From Catalinimonas alkaloidigena (GTDB taxonomy: Bacteria; Bacteroidota; Bacteroidia; Cytophagales; Cyclobacteriaceae): a stretch of 64,000 nt of DNA. Below, in pieces: positions 26,844-37,502 of this stretch. The DNA is taken from the NCBI RefSeq assembly GCF_029504655.1, contig NZ_JAQFIL010000001.1, positions 1,679,001 to 1,743,000 of the forward strand. The letters are read 5' to 3'. The translations under genes and the position numbers were made by a program. Positions within the stretch are counted from its first letter, which is position 1. Every line of letters begins with the position of its first letter. The notes beneath the pieces were generated by a model that saw only the letters and a list, made by a program, of their open reading frames with translations, did not search any database and was not told the origin of the DNA.

Positions 26844-29800
26844 ATGAGGAACAACTATCTAACGATGATCACATTGCTATTTCTTTACTTTTCGTTTGGT
26901 TTTATCTTAAACGTTCAGGGACAAGCAAATGTGGTTTCAGGTAAAGTAACTTCAGGGGAGGATAATGCGCCTTTGCCGGGAGTTAACGTTATAGTGAAAG
27001 GTACTACTACAGGTTCTGTAACTGACATAGAAGGTAATTATAGCTTTTCAGTTCCTGATCAAGCGACTGTAATAGTTTTTTCTTCTATCGGTTATGCAAT
27101 GAAAGAGGTTGAAATCGGTGGCCGCAGTGTAATAAATGTGAGCTTAATGCCAGATGTTCAGTCACTTTCAGAAGTAGTAGTGACCGCTTTTGGCATAGAA
27201 AGAGAAAAGAAAGCATTAGGCTATGCTGCTCAGGAGCTAGAACCCAAAGCCCTGGAAGATGCCAGAGAAGTGAATGTCGCTAATTTTCTCACAGGAAAAG
27301 TAGCCGGTGTTCAGGTTACTAATACCGCTTCCGGTACTGGTGGGTCCAGTATTGTCACTATTAGGGGGAATAGTTCACTGACAGGTGATAATCAACCTTT
27401 ATATGTAGTAGATGGAGTACCCATAGATAATTCTAAATTTCAGGAAGCAGGTACATTCGGAGGTAATGATTTTGGAGATGGGATAGGTAATCTTAATCCT
27501 GAGGACATAAAGTCAATTTCAGTATTGAAAGGACCCAATGCCTCCGCACTCTATGGCTCAAGAGGTAGTAACGGAGTAATTCTGATCACTACAAAATCTG
27601 GTAGAGCAAGAAAAGGAATTGGCGTGGAAATCAATTCAAATGTAACTAGCCAAAGGATAAATTTGATACCGAATGTTCAAAATAAGTTTGCTACCGGCTA
27701 TGAAGGAACCAACCTGTACGGACAGTTGGTAGAAATTGATGGTAAGCAGTATGAAACCATGGAGCCATGGCATGGTGACAGCTGGGGACCTCCGCTTGAT
27801 GGAAGGTTAGTGGTGAATCCCTTTGTGTATCCGGGGGAAGAACCGTCTACTTTTCCTCTACTACCTCAACCTAAAGATAATATCAGAGATTTCTGGGAAA
27901 ATGGTTTGGTTACCAACAATTCAATTGCACTGACTGGCGGCAATGAAAAATCAACAGGAAGGTTATCATTTGGAAATACCACAATTAATGGTATCACTCC
28001 TAAACATCATATTAATCAGCAAACCGTCAACTTGAGGGCCACAACCCAGCTTACCAGCAAATTATCCTTTGACGCAAAAGTGAACTACATCCATAAGCAG
28101 GGAGAAAATACCCCTGAATTGGGTTCAACAGGGGATAATGTTGTATATGGTTTGTCCATTTTAGGAAGGTACGTTCCTCTTGATTTTCTGGAAGAATACT
28201 ATAATGAAACCGGGGATTGGGGTAGGTGGCCAGGTGTACAGTACAATCCCTATTATGTTGTCAATGAGTTGACCAATACCAATAACAGAGACCGGATCAT
28301 TGGCTTTGCCGAAGCAAAATATCAGTTCAATGATTGGCTAAGCGTGAATGCCAGAACCGGTATTGACTTTTACACTGAGAAAAGGAAAAAAATCTGGCCG
28401 GTTGGTGCGAGAGGCAGTGCCAACAATCGCGGACGGATTTTGGAAGATACCTATTTCGTTAAAGAAAATAACAGCGATATATTACTGACAGCAGCAGATA
28501 ACCTTTCTGATAACTTTAGTGCTTCTTTTTCGGTAGGGGCAAGCCTATTGACTCGCAAAAGAGAACGCACTGGATGGGATGCCAGAAACTTTAAGGCAGA
28601 AGGAGTTTATGATGTGAGCAATACACAGGATGCACGACCTTCTTATTACCTATGGCAAAAAGAAATGCAGTCCGTGTACTTCATGGGACAAATAGGATAT
28701 AAAAACTATTTATTCCTTGATGTGACAGGCAGGAATGACTGGTCTTCGGCTTTAGGTAAAAATAATTACTCCTTTTTCTACCCTTCAGTAAGTACAAGCT
28801 TTGTATTTACGGATGCCTTTGAGATAGAATCAGATATTTTGACTTTTGGTAAAATCAGAGCCTCTTATGCACAAGTAGGTAATGATTCAGATCCGTATTT
28901 AACTCAAGCTGGTTTTAACTCCTACACTTCTACTTTTAACGGACAGAGTTATGCTTCAATGAGTAGCAGAATACCTTTGTTTGATTTAAAAAACGAGTTA
29001 ACAGAATCGATTGAATTTGGTACAGATATCAGGCTGTTTAACAATAGATTTGGTGTAGATGTCACTTACTACGACGGAAGGACAAAAAATCAAATTCTTC
29101 CGGTATCCATTTCAAATGCCAGTGGCTATTCTACTGTGGTCGTAAATGCCGGAGAAATTCGCAATTCTGGTTTGGAGGTCTCCCTGAATACGACTCCGGT
29201 TCAATTAAACAATTCATTCCGCTGGGATTTATCCTTTAACTTTGCAAAAAACAGATCTACCATTGTTGACCTTGCCCCTGGCATAGAGACCTACCTCCTT
29301 TATGATTCCTATCCCAATGATATTGAAGCCAGGCCAGGAGAAGCATTCGGCAACATCATTGGCTATAAGTATAAGCGTAGCCCTGATGGACAAAGGATTG
29401 TAAATTCGGGAGGTACTTATGAACGAGAAGCCGAAAGAAGTGTTTTGGGCAACATTACCCCAGACTGGACCGGCGGATTAAATAATACCTTCTCATTCAA
29501 GGGCTTTACCTTAAATGCTTTGATAGATTTTGTACAAGGCGGAGAACTTACTTCCTCCACCAAGTACCAAATGGTAGCCAAAGGAACAGGTGAATTTACA
29601 CTGGAAGGAAGAAGAGCATCAGATGATCTTCCTTATGTAGGCGTGTTGGATGGTGTTGTAGAAGTCACAGATGAGGGAGGTAATGTGATTGGATACGAAG
29701 AGAATACCAAAGCGGTAGATGGCCAGACCTACTGGGCAAATAGGGCCTGGAGTGACATAGGAGAAGAGTTTGTGTTAGACGCCAGCTACATAATGCTCAG

Positions 29801-30032
29801 GGAAGTGATTTTAGGATATAACTTCCAACCTTCTTTTATTGATAATACCCCATTTACCGGCATTAGAATTTCTTTAGTAGGCAGGAATCTGTGGTACATA
29901 GAAGAACACATGCAGAATATGGGAATTTCTCCTGAATCGGCAGTGAGCACTTCAGCTCCCGCTCAAGGAGTTGAGGCTCTCTCCATGCCTACTACACGAA
30001 GTTTTGGGGTAAATGTTAACCTTACTTTTTAA
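26844..30032 (+). CDS. SusC/RagA-family TonB-linked outer-membrane transporter (no STN domain)
   Basis: This is a 1062-residue outer-membrane importer. A signal peptide (LFLYFSFGFILNVQGQ) is followed by the carboxypeptidase-D-like domain VVSGKVTSGEDNAPLPGVNV (residues ~30-115), the TonB-box-like SEVVVTAF, and the plug with QPLYVVDGVPIDNS and LKGPNASALYGSRGSNGVI. The beta-barrel ends with the terminal phenylalanine motif (FGVNVNLTF). It forms a pair with the SusD gene 29 bp downstream and imports glycans across the outer membrane with TonB energy. It lacks an STN domain, so it is probably not controlled by the FecI/FecR pair further on, and operator-like repeats lie upstream. Confidence 0.96.
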   Translation: MRNNYLTMITLLFLYFSFGFILNVQGQANVVSGKVTSGEDNAPLPGVNVIVKGTTTGSVTDIEGNYSFSVPDQATVIVFSSIGYAMKEVEIGGRSVINVSLMPDVQSLSEVVVTAFGIEREKKALGYAAQELEPKALEDAREVNVANFLTGKVAGVQVTNTASGTGGSSIVTIRGNSSLTGDNQPLYVVDGVPIDNSKFQEAGTFGGNDFGDGIGNLNPEDIKSISVLKGPNASALYGSRGSNGVILITTKSGRARKGIGVEINSNVTSQRINLIPNVQNKFATGYEGTNLYGQLVEIDGKQYETMEPWHGDSWGPPLDGRLVVNPFVYPGEEPSTFPLLPQPKDNIRDFWENGLVTNNSIALTGGNEKSTGRLSFGNTTINGITPKHHINQQTVNLRATTQLTSKLSFDAKVNYIHKQGENTPELGSTGDNVVYGLSILGRYVPLDFLEEYYNETGDWGRWPGVQYNPYYVVNELTNTNNRDRIIGFAEAKYQFNDWLSVNARTGIDFYTEKRKKIWPVGARGSANNRGRILEDTYFVKENNSDILLTAADNLSDNFSASFSVGASLLTRKRERTGWDARNFKAEGVYDVSNTQDARPSYYLWQKEMQSVYFMGQIGYKNYLFLDVTGRNDWSSALGKNNYSFFYPSVSTSFVFTDAFEIESDILTFGKIRASYAQVGNDSDPYLTQAGFNSYTSTFNGQSYASMSSRIPLFDLKNELTESIEFGTDIRLFNNRFGVDVTYYDGRTKNQILPVSISNASGYSTVVVNAGEIRNSGLEVSLNTTPVQLNNSFRWDLSFNFAKNRSTIVDLAPGIETYLLYDSYPNDIEARPGEAFGNIIGYKYKRSPDGQRIVNSGGTYEREAERSVLGNITPDWTGGLNNTFSFKGFTLNALIDFVQGGELTSSTKYQMVAKGTGEFTLEGRRASDDLPYVGVLDGVVEVTDEGGNVIGYEENTKAVDGQTYWANRAWSDIGEEFVLDASYIMLREVILGYNFQPSFIDNTPFTGIRISLVGRNLWYIEEHMQNMGISPESAVSTSAPAQGVEALSMPTTRSFGVNVNLTF

Positions 30033-30061
30033 GCGAACCTTAGCTGTAAAATCTTTGAGAA

Positions 30062-31729
30062 ATGAATATTTTAAGAAAAATAAAATTTATTTGCTCCCTT
30101 ACATTGGCTGTGTTCTTATCCAATGCTTGTACGGAGGATTTTGAAGAACTAAATACACCTTCTGATCTGATTACAGAAGACGTCATCAACGTTAATCTGC
30201 TTTTTACGCGTGTTGAGCAACAGGCAGTTGTAAGTGATAGTCCTAATGGCAGGGGAACCATTGGTAACTATTCAGGAATATCTGTCTCAGGTGCCAACCG
30301 TCCTTTCCAGGATGGTACTTTTGATGATGTATGGAATGATACATACATTACCTATACAAATAATTTAGCCTACATCATTCGTTTGACGCAGGACGACCCT
30401 GAACTTGTCAATAAAAAGGCTATTGCCAGAATATTGAAAGTGTGGGCATTTGCCAGAGCAACCGATATTTATGGTGATATTCCTTATTTTGAATCTAATT
30501 TACCGCAAGACGAGGCTATTTTTACACCTCAGTATGATACACAAGAGAGTATCTACAGAGATTTTTTCAAAGAGCTGAAAGAAGCCGCCGCTGAGTTAGA
30601 TCCAACTATGGAAAGTTATGGAAGTGCAGATTTGATTTATCAGGGAGATATAGAAAAGTGGAGGAAGTTTGCGAATTCGCTACGACTCAGATTGGCGCTA
30701 AGAGTGCGTTATGCAGATGAACAACTTGCCAAAGAAAATATGAGTGACCTGCAGGAATCAGACCTAATCACCAGTAGGGAAGATGATGCCTACATCATGA
30801 CCAGCACCGATCTGCCGGAAAATCAAAATGATGGATATAACAGCGTAATTAATAGTGGAGCCAGCTTCAATCCTGCTATGATTGGAAAAACATTACTGGA
30901 TGCTTTTCATGACAACAATGATCCTAGAACCAAGCTATTTGCGGATACCGCCAAAGCTGAATTCCCGGCAGAGATGCCTGATGTTGACTATTTTGGCTAC
31001 AGGGGGCACCCACTGTTAGGTCTGGTGCCTGTGGAAGAAAAATATCCTTACGGCTATGAGTCAGTCTCCAGGCTGAGTAGCTTTTGGTTCGTCCCTGTCA
31101 TTGAGAGACCATTGCTCAGAAGTTCTGAGGTATACTTTGCCTTGGCTGAAGCATCCCTGTTCGGCTTAAGGAGTGGAGATGCGCAGGAATATTACAGAAA
31201 AGGTATAGAAGCAGGAATTCAGTGGGCACAGGAATTTTATGAGATGGGCGAAAGCCAGCTTCCCGAGGTGTTAAAAATCATACATCCGGAATGGACAGAT
31301 GAAGACATAAATAAGCTGTTAACGCACAAAGCAATGACTGCTGAGGAAATTGATACATTTTTAGCTTCTCCGACAGCTACTTTATCAGGATCACAGGAAG
31401 TGAAGTTAGAACAGATCATGACACAGAAACTGATTGTATTGTATCCCATGGAATATCAGGCCTGGGCTGAATGGAGGAGAACCGGATATCCTAGGGTTTT
31501 GGTAGGAAGTGATGATGATGACTTACAAGGAACTATACCAAGAAAGCAGCGCTGGCCCGATACAGAGATGTCAGTGAATAGCCAAAGTTATCAGGAAGCA
31601 TTGTCTAGAATTGGGGGAGAAGATGGCAAATTGATCAGAGTTTGGTGGGATGCTAACCCGAATGTGCCTTATAAGCATCCGGGTGAAGTAGAAAAAAGAG
31701 ATGAACCCTGGGTTACTACAGATGAATAG
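30062..31729 (+). CDS. SusD/RagB-family glycan-binding lipoprotein
   Basis: At 555 residues, with a lipobox at FLSNAC (Cys23), this is a surface lipoprotein that caps its SusC partner and binds oligosaccharide. The helical SusD-like fold (SusD_2 group) is recognised from KAIARILKVWAFARATDIYG, followed by WRKFANSLRLRLALRVRYAD. It ends with YPMEYQAWAEWRRTGYPRV, a conserved C-terminal segment in this subgroup. It is directly downstream of susC. Ligand specificity cannot be read. Confidence 0.94.
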   Translation: MNILRKIKFICSLTLAVFLSNACTEDFEELNTPSDLITEDVINVNLLFTRVEQQAVVSDSPNGRGTIGNYSGISVSGANRPFQDGTFDDVWNDTYITYTNNLAYIIRLTQDDPELVNKKAIARILKVWAFARATDIYGDIPYFESNLPQDEAIFTPQYDTQESIYRDFFKELKEAAAELDPTMESYGSADLIYQGDIEKWRKFANSLRLRLALRVRYADEQLAKENMSDLQESDLITSREDDAYIMTSTDLPENQNDGYNSVINSGASFNPAMIGKTLLDAFHDNNDPRTKLFADTAKAEFPAEMPDVDYFGYRGHPLLGLVPVEEKYPYGYESVSRLSSFWFVPVIERPLLRSSEVYFALAEASLFGLRSGDAQEYYRKGIEAGIQWAQEFYEMGESQLPEVLKIIHPEWTDEDINKLLTHKAMTAEEIDTFLASPTATLSGSQEVKLEQIMTQKLIVLYPMEYQAWAEWRRTGYPRVLVGSDDDDLQGTIPRKQRWPDTEMSVNSQSYQEALSRIGGEDGKLIRVWWDANPNVPYKHPGEVEKRDEPWVTTDE

Positions 31730-31907
31730 TATTTAGCTATTGTTTAAAACAAAAAGTAAAGGTTATTCCCAAGTTTGGAATGCCTTCGCTTCTATTATCT
31801 GGGTTTAGGTTTACAGATCAACGATCAGTTAGAAAACTTGAGCTTTTTAGTGTAAAAGCATTATTCAAAATTGTAGTTAGTGTCTAAATCAGAAATTAAG
31901 AATTCTT

Positions 31908-32792
31908 ATGTATGCAGTTTCAGCTATGAGAACTCAGCTATGGCTAACATATGCTTTGATCACTACCATATTTTGGGGAGTATGGGGGGCACTGATTGAA
32001 ATACCGGAAAAAGCAGGTTTTCCAGCTACTTTAGGATATTCTGTATGGGCGATAAGTATGATTCTTCCAGCGATTTTTGCACTTAGAGTCATAAAATGGA
32101 AGCTGGATGTACATCAAAAAGCTATACTACATGGCATTATCATAGGACTAACTGGGGCTCTGGGTCAATTAGTGCTATTTCAGGCACTAAAAACAGGGCC
32201 AGCTTACCTAGTCTTTCCCTTTATTTCTCTGGCACCTCTAGTTACCATATTGCTTTCCTATTGGCTAATTAAAGAGAGAGCAGCTTTTCGTTCATGGATT
32301 GGAATCATATTGGCTTTACTGGCCATCCCCCTATTGTCATATCAATCGCCGGAGCAAGGGCAAACCTATGGGCAGTTGTGGATATTGCTTTCACTCTTTG
32401 TCTTTCTGGCGTGGGGGGTACAGGCTTACTTTATGAAGGTCGCAAACGAGCATATGAAGGCAGAAAGCATCTTCTTTTATATGATGCTTACCGGCATTAT
32501 GCTCATACCCATCGCGCTGATGATGACCGATTTCTCTCAGGATATTTACTGGGGATTTGAAGGACCATATCTGGCGACTGGTATACAGTTATTAAATGCT
32601 GTAGGTGCTTTATGTTTGGTATATGCATTCAGGCATGGTAAAGCGATTGTTGTGAGTCCACTGACCAATGCAGGAGCGCCGGTGATTACCATCATTCTTT
32701 CTTTGGTGATTTACGGGTTTTTTCCGCATTGGGTGATACTCAGCGGAATGATACTGGCAGTGATTGCCATCCTTCTGATGGCAGAATCCTGA
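31908..32792 (+). CDS. EamA/DMT-superfamily permease
   Basis: This 294-residue inner-membrane protein has about ten predicted transmembrane helices in two EamA repeats. The first repeat has LTYALITTIFWGVWGALIEI and the second begins LWILLSLFVFLAWGVQAYF. It belongs to the drug/metabolite transporter superfamily. Placed between SusCD and polysaccharide-processing genes it may move a released sugar or derivative through the inner membrane, but members transport many compounds. The start at 31908 is chosen as the first ATG; a second ATG at 31926 is also possible. Confidence 0.85.
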   Translation: MYAVSAMRTQLWLTYALITTIFWGVWGALIEIPEKAGFPATLGYSVWAISMILPAIFALRVIKWKLDVHQKAILHGIIIGLTGALGQLVLFQALKTGPAYLVFPFISLAPLVTILLSYWLIKERAAFRSWIGIILALLAIPLLSYQSPEQGQTYGQLWILLSLFVFLAWGVQAYFMKVANEHMKAESIFFYMMLTGIMLIPIALMMTDFSQDIYWGFEGPYLATGIQLLNAVGALCLVYAFRHGKAIVVSPLTNAGAPVITIILSLVIYGFFPHWVILSGMILAVIAILLMAES

Positions 32793-32828
32793 ATTTTATG
32801 AGGTGGCTCAAATCGTATTTTTTATTGT

Positions 32829-35135
32829 ATGAAATTTATAGAACAAGTATTGATGATTAGACTAGTTTACCTGATTAATTTTTTGATGTTTTTTACAGTG
32901 AACTGTAAAGGGCAAATTCATGAAAAAAGAAGTAGTAGTTCATTAGAAACAGCTCATCAAAAAGAAGCTGAAGAAGTTTTAGAGGCTTTCAGCCAGCTTA
33001 CTGTTGATACACCCCCGGATACTGTTTATAAAGTGTTTAATCAGTTTTGCCTTAACTATTATGGGGCTAAGACAGATTCTCTTTATCATACTACATTTGG
33101 GCATCGTCTTAAAATTTCTGAGGAAAGCAGATGGAATTACATCTCAGAAAGATCAGCTACCATTGCATGGGAAACTAATCTGCCCACAAAAACTTATGTA
33201 GAGTATGGAAAAACCAAAGATTATAGACAAAGAACACCTATACCCGAGCGTTATTTTTTTATTCATGTGCACTATCTAAAAAATCTGTCTCCTAATACCC
33301 AATATCATTACAGGCTAGTCTCTATTGATGAAGAAGGAAGTAGAATAGAATCTACAGACCAAATTTTTTACACCCAGGAAATCATAGACGCAATTGAAGT
33401 TCCTGGCACATTAGGCAAGCCTCCCTATGTGCTAGACCAAGCCAATACAACTTACTTAGTGACCGAGGATATTACTGCTGATAAAAGTGCTTTTGATATT
33501 CAAGCTGGTGGTATCACCCTGGATTTAGGAGGACATACTATTACCCATGCTAACCAACTGATTGATGATCTTGATTATGAAAATATAAATAAATCCGGTG
33601 TGGGCATACGGCGAGTCAATAATGACCAGCAATCAGGATTGAAAATCTTTAATGGCATTATCAAACAGGGTAAAGCCAGAAACAATCAGGATTATGTAGC
33701 GGGAGAAAATATGTTAAACCCTGATCCGGAGAAAGCAAAACTGCTGGAAAGGAATTCCAAGCGGGGTTTTAGCAATATTGAAATTACTGGTAAGGATGAT
33801 GTGGAAATTGCCGGAGTCACTGTAGAATATCATTTGCCTCAAAGTTGGGGAATGCGTTTTGATGATGCTTTTGGAGAATATGATATACATCATAATGTAT
33901 TTTTAGATAAAGGAACGCAGATGTTTAACCGTCATGGCTTGGGAGGAGCACGTTCACTAGGATTTAAAGGCTATGACAAAGGTAAGCTGGATCAAAATGG
34001 AAATGATTTGCAGGTGCATCATAACCTGATCAAACGTACCCGCCAGAATACTATCAATGCAGCCCAGGAGATATTTCACAATGAAATATATGTTGATAGC
34101 TGGGTTGTAAACTCTTTTGCTATACAGCCTAGCAAAGAACAAGGTCATGTATATGGTAATAAGATTTTCCTCACTGGTTATTATTCTTGCGGAATCCTAT
34201 GGGCTTCCAAAGACCTAAACGTAAATGGTAATTTTATCCATATGGAAGGAGTGAGAACGATGATTGAAACCCCCAACAAGGGGATGAGGCTGATTGAAAC
34301 TTGGGGTGAGCAGGATGTGCTTGCAGGTATGAGAGTTACTAATTATGGAGAGGGAGGGCAGGCACGTGAAAATTTACATTATGAAAATAATGTGATTTTT
34401 GGTAGATCCCGCCAAGGAGGAGAGATGAGAGGTACGGAATTCTTTTCTGACTATTCCATAAAAAACCTGGTATTTAAGGGTAATATTGTAAAAGTGCTAG
34501 CCACTGATAGCATGAGTACCATAGCAGCCTGCATTGATACTCAGGGAGCTTACAATGACCGATCTACCCATCTGCCACTATTCTACAAAAGCAATAAATT
34601 AATTTCTAACATTTGTAATATTCGTTTTGGAGACGCTTACGGACAAGGGAGCAACCATCATTTTGTCAATTGCAAACTTATAAAAGCAGGAAATCATCCC
34701 GAGTACCACACCTTTGTTTTTGATGGGCATAACTCAGTTTTTAATCACGTGCTACTTGATTGTGAGTTTGGAGAGGGGACAAGTTATGATGATGTATATT
34801 GGAAAGACACCGGTTCTCTCAGCAATTATCAGATACAATGGACGCTTACAATAGATACACATCCTGGAGCAGAAGTAAAGATTAATGATAGATTCGGGAA
34901 TCTGTCTTATGCTGGTATTGCTGATGCAGAAGGGAAGCTTAGTACACCTCTTGCCCAATGCACAATACGTCCGATGGAATGGACTGAGCAGGGGGTAGAG
35001 GTGATAGTAGAGAAAAAATATGAACATCAGGCGGATGAGTTTTCTCCTTATAATATTTCTGTTAGAATAGGTAATAAAGAAAAGACAGAAACTGTTGACA
35101 TGAATGGAAAAAAGACAGTCAGAATACAATTTTGA
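32829..35135 (+). CDS. Exported protein with FN3-like domain and right-handed beta-helix
   Basis: This is a 768-residue exported protein with signal MIRLVYLINFLMFFTVNC. Residues ~95-180 form an Ig/FN3-like domain (RSATIAWETNLPTKTYVEYG, LSPNTQYHYRLVS). A beta-helix starts with YLVTEDITADKSAFDIQ and GITLDLGGHTITHAN and continues with many short NGxI/NxI-type strands up to ~650. A C-terminal Ig-like segment begins WTLTIDTHPGAEVKIN. Such folds occur in polysaccharide lyases, C5-epimerases and glycoside hydrolases, and no specific family could be assigned. A second protein with the same beta-helix opening and tail lies at 37503, on the other side of an esterase gene. Confidence 0.75.
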   Translation: MKFIEQVLMIRLVYLINFLMFFTVNCKGQIHEKRSSSSLETAHQKEAEEVLEAFSQLTVDTPPDTVYKVFNQFCLNYYGAKTDSLYHTTFGHRLKISEESRWNYISERSATIAWETNLPTKTYVEYGKTKDYRQRTPIPERYFFIHVHYLKNLSPNTQYHYRLVSIDEEGSRIESTDQIFYTQEIIDAIEVPGTLGKPPYVLDQANTTYLVTEDITADKSAFDIQAGGITLDLGGHTITHANQLIDDLDYENINKSGVGIRRVNNDQQSGLKIFNGIIKQGKARNNQDYVAGENMLNPDPEKAKLLERNSKRGFSNIEITGKDDVEIAGVTVEYHLPQSWGMRFDDAFGEYDIHHNVFLDKGTQMFNRHGLGGARSLGFKGYDKGKLDQNGNDLQVHHNLIKRTRQNTINAAQEIFHNEIYVDSWVVNSFAIQPSKEQGHVYGNKIFLTGYYSCGILWASKDLNVNGNFIHMEGVRTMIETPNKGMRLIETWGEQDVLAGMRVTNYGEGGQARENLHYENNVIFGRSRQGGEMRGTEFFSDYSIKNLVFKGNIVKVLATDSMSTIAACIDTQGAYNDRSTHLPLFYKSNKLISNICNIRFGDAYGQGSNHHFVNCKLIKAGNHPEYHTFVFDGHNSVFNHVLLDCEFGEGTSYDDVYWKDTGSLSNYQIQWTLTIDTHPGAEVKINDRFGNLSYAGIADAEGKLSTPLAQCTIRPMEWTEQGVEVIVEKKYEHQADEFSPYNISVRIGNKEKTETVDMNGKKTVRIQF

Positions 35136-35230
35136 GGCATTTGGCTAGTGGAATAAAGGTATAAAAAGCTAGTAATTAGCGTGTTATAGACTTTACGATT
35201 ACCTTTAGTATAATGACGCAATGAGAAGTT

Positions 35231-37495
35231 ATGAAAGAATGTGATAAAAAAATAGGGCGGAGCTTGGCAAAGCTAATGTTAGTTATCTGTATTTTCTTTT
35301 GCTCTATAGAATTGTATGCTAATGATGCCATCATTATTGATGCTCAGCATTATAGTCATGTAATGGGAGAGATGCGAAACTACAGGGTCATACTGCCTCC
35401 GGGTTACTACGAAAATACCGATAAAAAATATCCAGTAGTGTATTTCTATCATGGTTGGTCGCAAAGGTATTTTGGAAGCTTGGTCAGAAATGAAGAAGAT
35501 CACTCCAAACCAAAGATTGATGATGAATTATCAGCCCTGGTGGCTAAACATTCAATAATAATAGTCAAGCCGGATGGCTATAATGCTGATCCGGACAACT
35601 CATATTATTTGCGTCCTTACAACATAGGGCCGGTGGAAACGCATCGTCAGTTTCCGCTGTATTTTCCTGAGCTGGTAAATTATATAAATGGTCATTATAA
35701 GACGATAGCGGATAGAAATCATCGGGCTATATCAGGCTTTTCCATGGGTGGCTTTATGAGTTTCTGGATTGCTGGAAAGTACCCTCATCTACTATCCGCT
35801 GCGGGTAGTTTTTGTGGCTCTTCTGAATTTGTGGTAGGCCCTAAAGATTTTCCGGTAGAGTACCATCATAAAGATATGTATAAGAATTATGAAGGGCTGA
35901 AGTTGAGATTGCATTTCGGAAAAGATGATTTTATCCGTGCCTATCATCGTGACATTGACCGCATCTGGCTCCAACTTATGGATAATTACGACAGCCAGGT
36001 ATATGAAGGTGGGCATGCCGTGAGCGGCTTAGCAGATATGTTCAGCTTTTACGCAGACGTGTTTAAAAGTCCTCCGAAAGTACCACAGCAATGGCATCAT
36101 ACGGATGTATATCCTGAGTTTTCTGTCTGGGGGTATGAAGTCAGTTCTGACCGCAATGTTCCTGGCTTTACCGTACTGGAAAATGTTGATAAAAACGGGT
36201 TTCAGCTCAGCGTCCGTAAATTTTTGCCCCAAGGTGAAACACTTCCCAGCGTAAAGCTATCAGTGCTTACTGCGCCTTTGTACAAAAAAAATACTGAATA
36301 CATCATCAATGTTGTCAACCTGTTTACTCAACAAAAGTCCCAGCAGAAAATAAGATCTGATGACAGTGGAAGGTTAAAAATTAAGCTGAATGGTGGGTTT
36401 CAGGAAGTAGGGATAAGTGAATCTGTTGGATCACCAAATATTTCCATTGCTTCAGTAAAGGTTGAAAATCCAGACTGGGCGACCGCAAACGATGATATGT
36501 CTGTTTTGATAGAGCTGGTAAATAAAGGAAGTGGTGATGCTGAAGATGTGACAGCCAAATTATTGCCCTACCGCAATACTGCCAGGATTAAAAAAGATGT
36601 TTCCCATATTGAAAATATAGGTGTAAACGAAGTTACATCCCTCACTTCTCCTTTTGTGTTTCGTACTACTTCTGACAGTAGCGGAATACTGAAATTCAAA
36701 TTACTACTGACTGATCAGAAAAATCATCAGTGGCAGGAATCTTTCACAGTGGATATCAAGCCGGAGAGTGCTCCAACTGGCAACTTTGAAATAGCAGATG
36801 GAAGAGAAATTACTTTTGTGCAAGGAGGAAAAGACACAGTCACTAGTGTACTTGGTGTAGGTAATGGTGATGGAGAAGTAAATCCAGGCGAATCCATTGC
36901 CATCTTGGTAAAAGATGAAGGTATACTTTGGCCTGCTTCCTTATATTCATCAGACCCAGATGTAGATCTTTCTGGCAGTCATACAAGAGTCTCTGATAGC
37001 TGGACAGAATTTGACCATGTAGGAGGATCTTTTAAGTATAGTGTACCCACAATTTCCTCTGATTGCTCGGGCAAAACAATCCATTTATTGGCTGAATACT
37101 GGATACCAGATTACCCTGACCATCATATTAGAAATAACAAAATTTCAATTCTGGTTTCAGGTAAAGACCAAACTCCACCTAAGATGGCATGGGCAGAAAT
37201 TGGAGATGATAATATTATTCAGGTCAGGCTTTATGATGGAGGAAATATTTCACAAGCTTCCGCTACGTTTCAGTTGGAAGATGAGCCTGAAACGAAATTC
37301 CTGCTTGACTTGAATGACGAAGGTATAGACGGCGATAGCGTAGCTGGGGATAAGGTTTTTAGTAGGCAAATTAAAGCTCCAAAGTTTGGCTTGTATCAGA
37401 TCAGTGTTACTGCATCAGATTTTTTAGACAATACAACTACTATACAAATTCCTGAACCTAGCACTCTTTATGGAGCAAAATTATATTATAAATAA
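35231..37495 (+). CDS. Exported alpha/beta-hydrolase (esterase-D-like) with C-terminal accessory domains
   Basis: This 754-residue protein has a signal peptide (LMLVICIFFCSIELYAN). Residues ~35-290 are a PF00756-type esterase domain: KKYPVVYFYHGWSQRYFGS gives the oxyanion region, AISGFSMGGFMSFWIAGKYP contains the nucleophile Ser (GFSMG), and VYEGGHAVSGLADM carries the likely catalytic His. The rest (~300-754) holds Ig-like or CARDB-like domains, for example VENPDWATANDDMSVLIELV. Related enzymes remove acyl groups or feruloyl esters from polysaccharides. The adjoining beta-helix genes suggest it de-esterifies their substrate. The next gene starts 7 bp after its stop. Confidence 0.8.
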   Translation: MKECDKKIGRSLAKLMLVICIFFCSIELYANDAIIIDAQHYSHVMGEMRNYRVILPPGYYENTDKKYPVVYFYHGWSQRYFGSLVRNEEDHSKPKIDDELSALVAKHSIIIVKPDGYNADPDNSYYLRPYNIGPVETHRQFPLYFPELVNYINGHYKTIADRNHRAISGFSMGGFMSFWIAGKYPHLLSAAGSFCGSSEFVVGPKDFPVEYHHKDMYKNYEGLKLRLHFGKDDFIRAYHRDIDRIWLQLMDNYDSQVYEGGHAVSGLADMFSFYADVFKSPPKVPQQWHHTDVYPEFSVWGYEVSSDRNVPGFTVLENVDKNGFQLSVRKFLPQGETLPSVKLSVLTAPLYKKNTEYIINVVNLFTQQKSQQKIRSDDSGRLKIKLNGGFQEVGISESVGSPNISIASVKVENPDWATANDDMSVLIELVNKGSGDAEDVTAKLLPYRNTARIKKDVSHIENIGVNEVTSLTSPFVFRTTSDSSGILKFKLLLTDQKNHQWQESFTVDIKPESAPTGNFEIADGREITFVQGGKDTVTSVLGVGNGDGEVNPGESIAILVKDEGILWPASLYSSDPDVDLSGSHTRVSDSWTEFDHVGGSFKYSVPTISSDCSGKTIHLLAEYWIPDYPDHHIRNNKISILVSGKDQTPPKMAWAEIGDDNIIQVRLYDGGNISQASATFQLEDEPETKFLLDLNDEGIDGDSVAGDKVFSRQIKAPKFGLYQISVTASDFLDNTTTIQIPEPSTLYGAKLYYK

Positions 37496-37502
37496 AACAG
37501 CT

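Noticed and set aside
34752..35129. Minus-strand 125-residue frame inside the beta-helix gene
   Set aside because: Fully antisense to a well-supported exported protein and rich in rare residues; a shadow frame.
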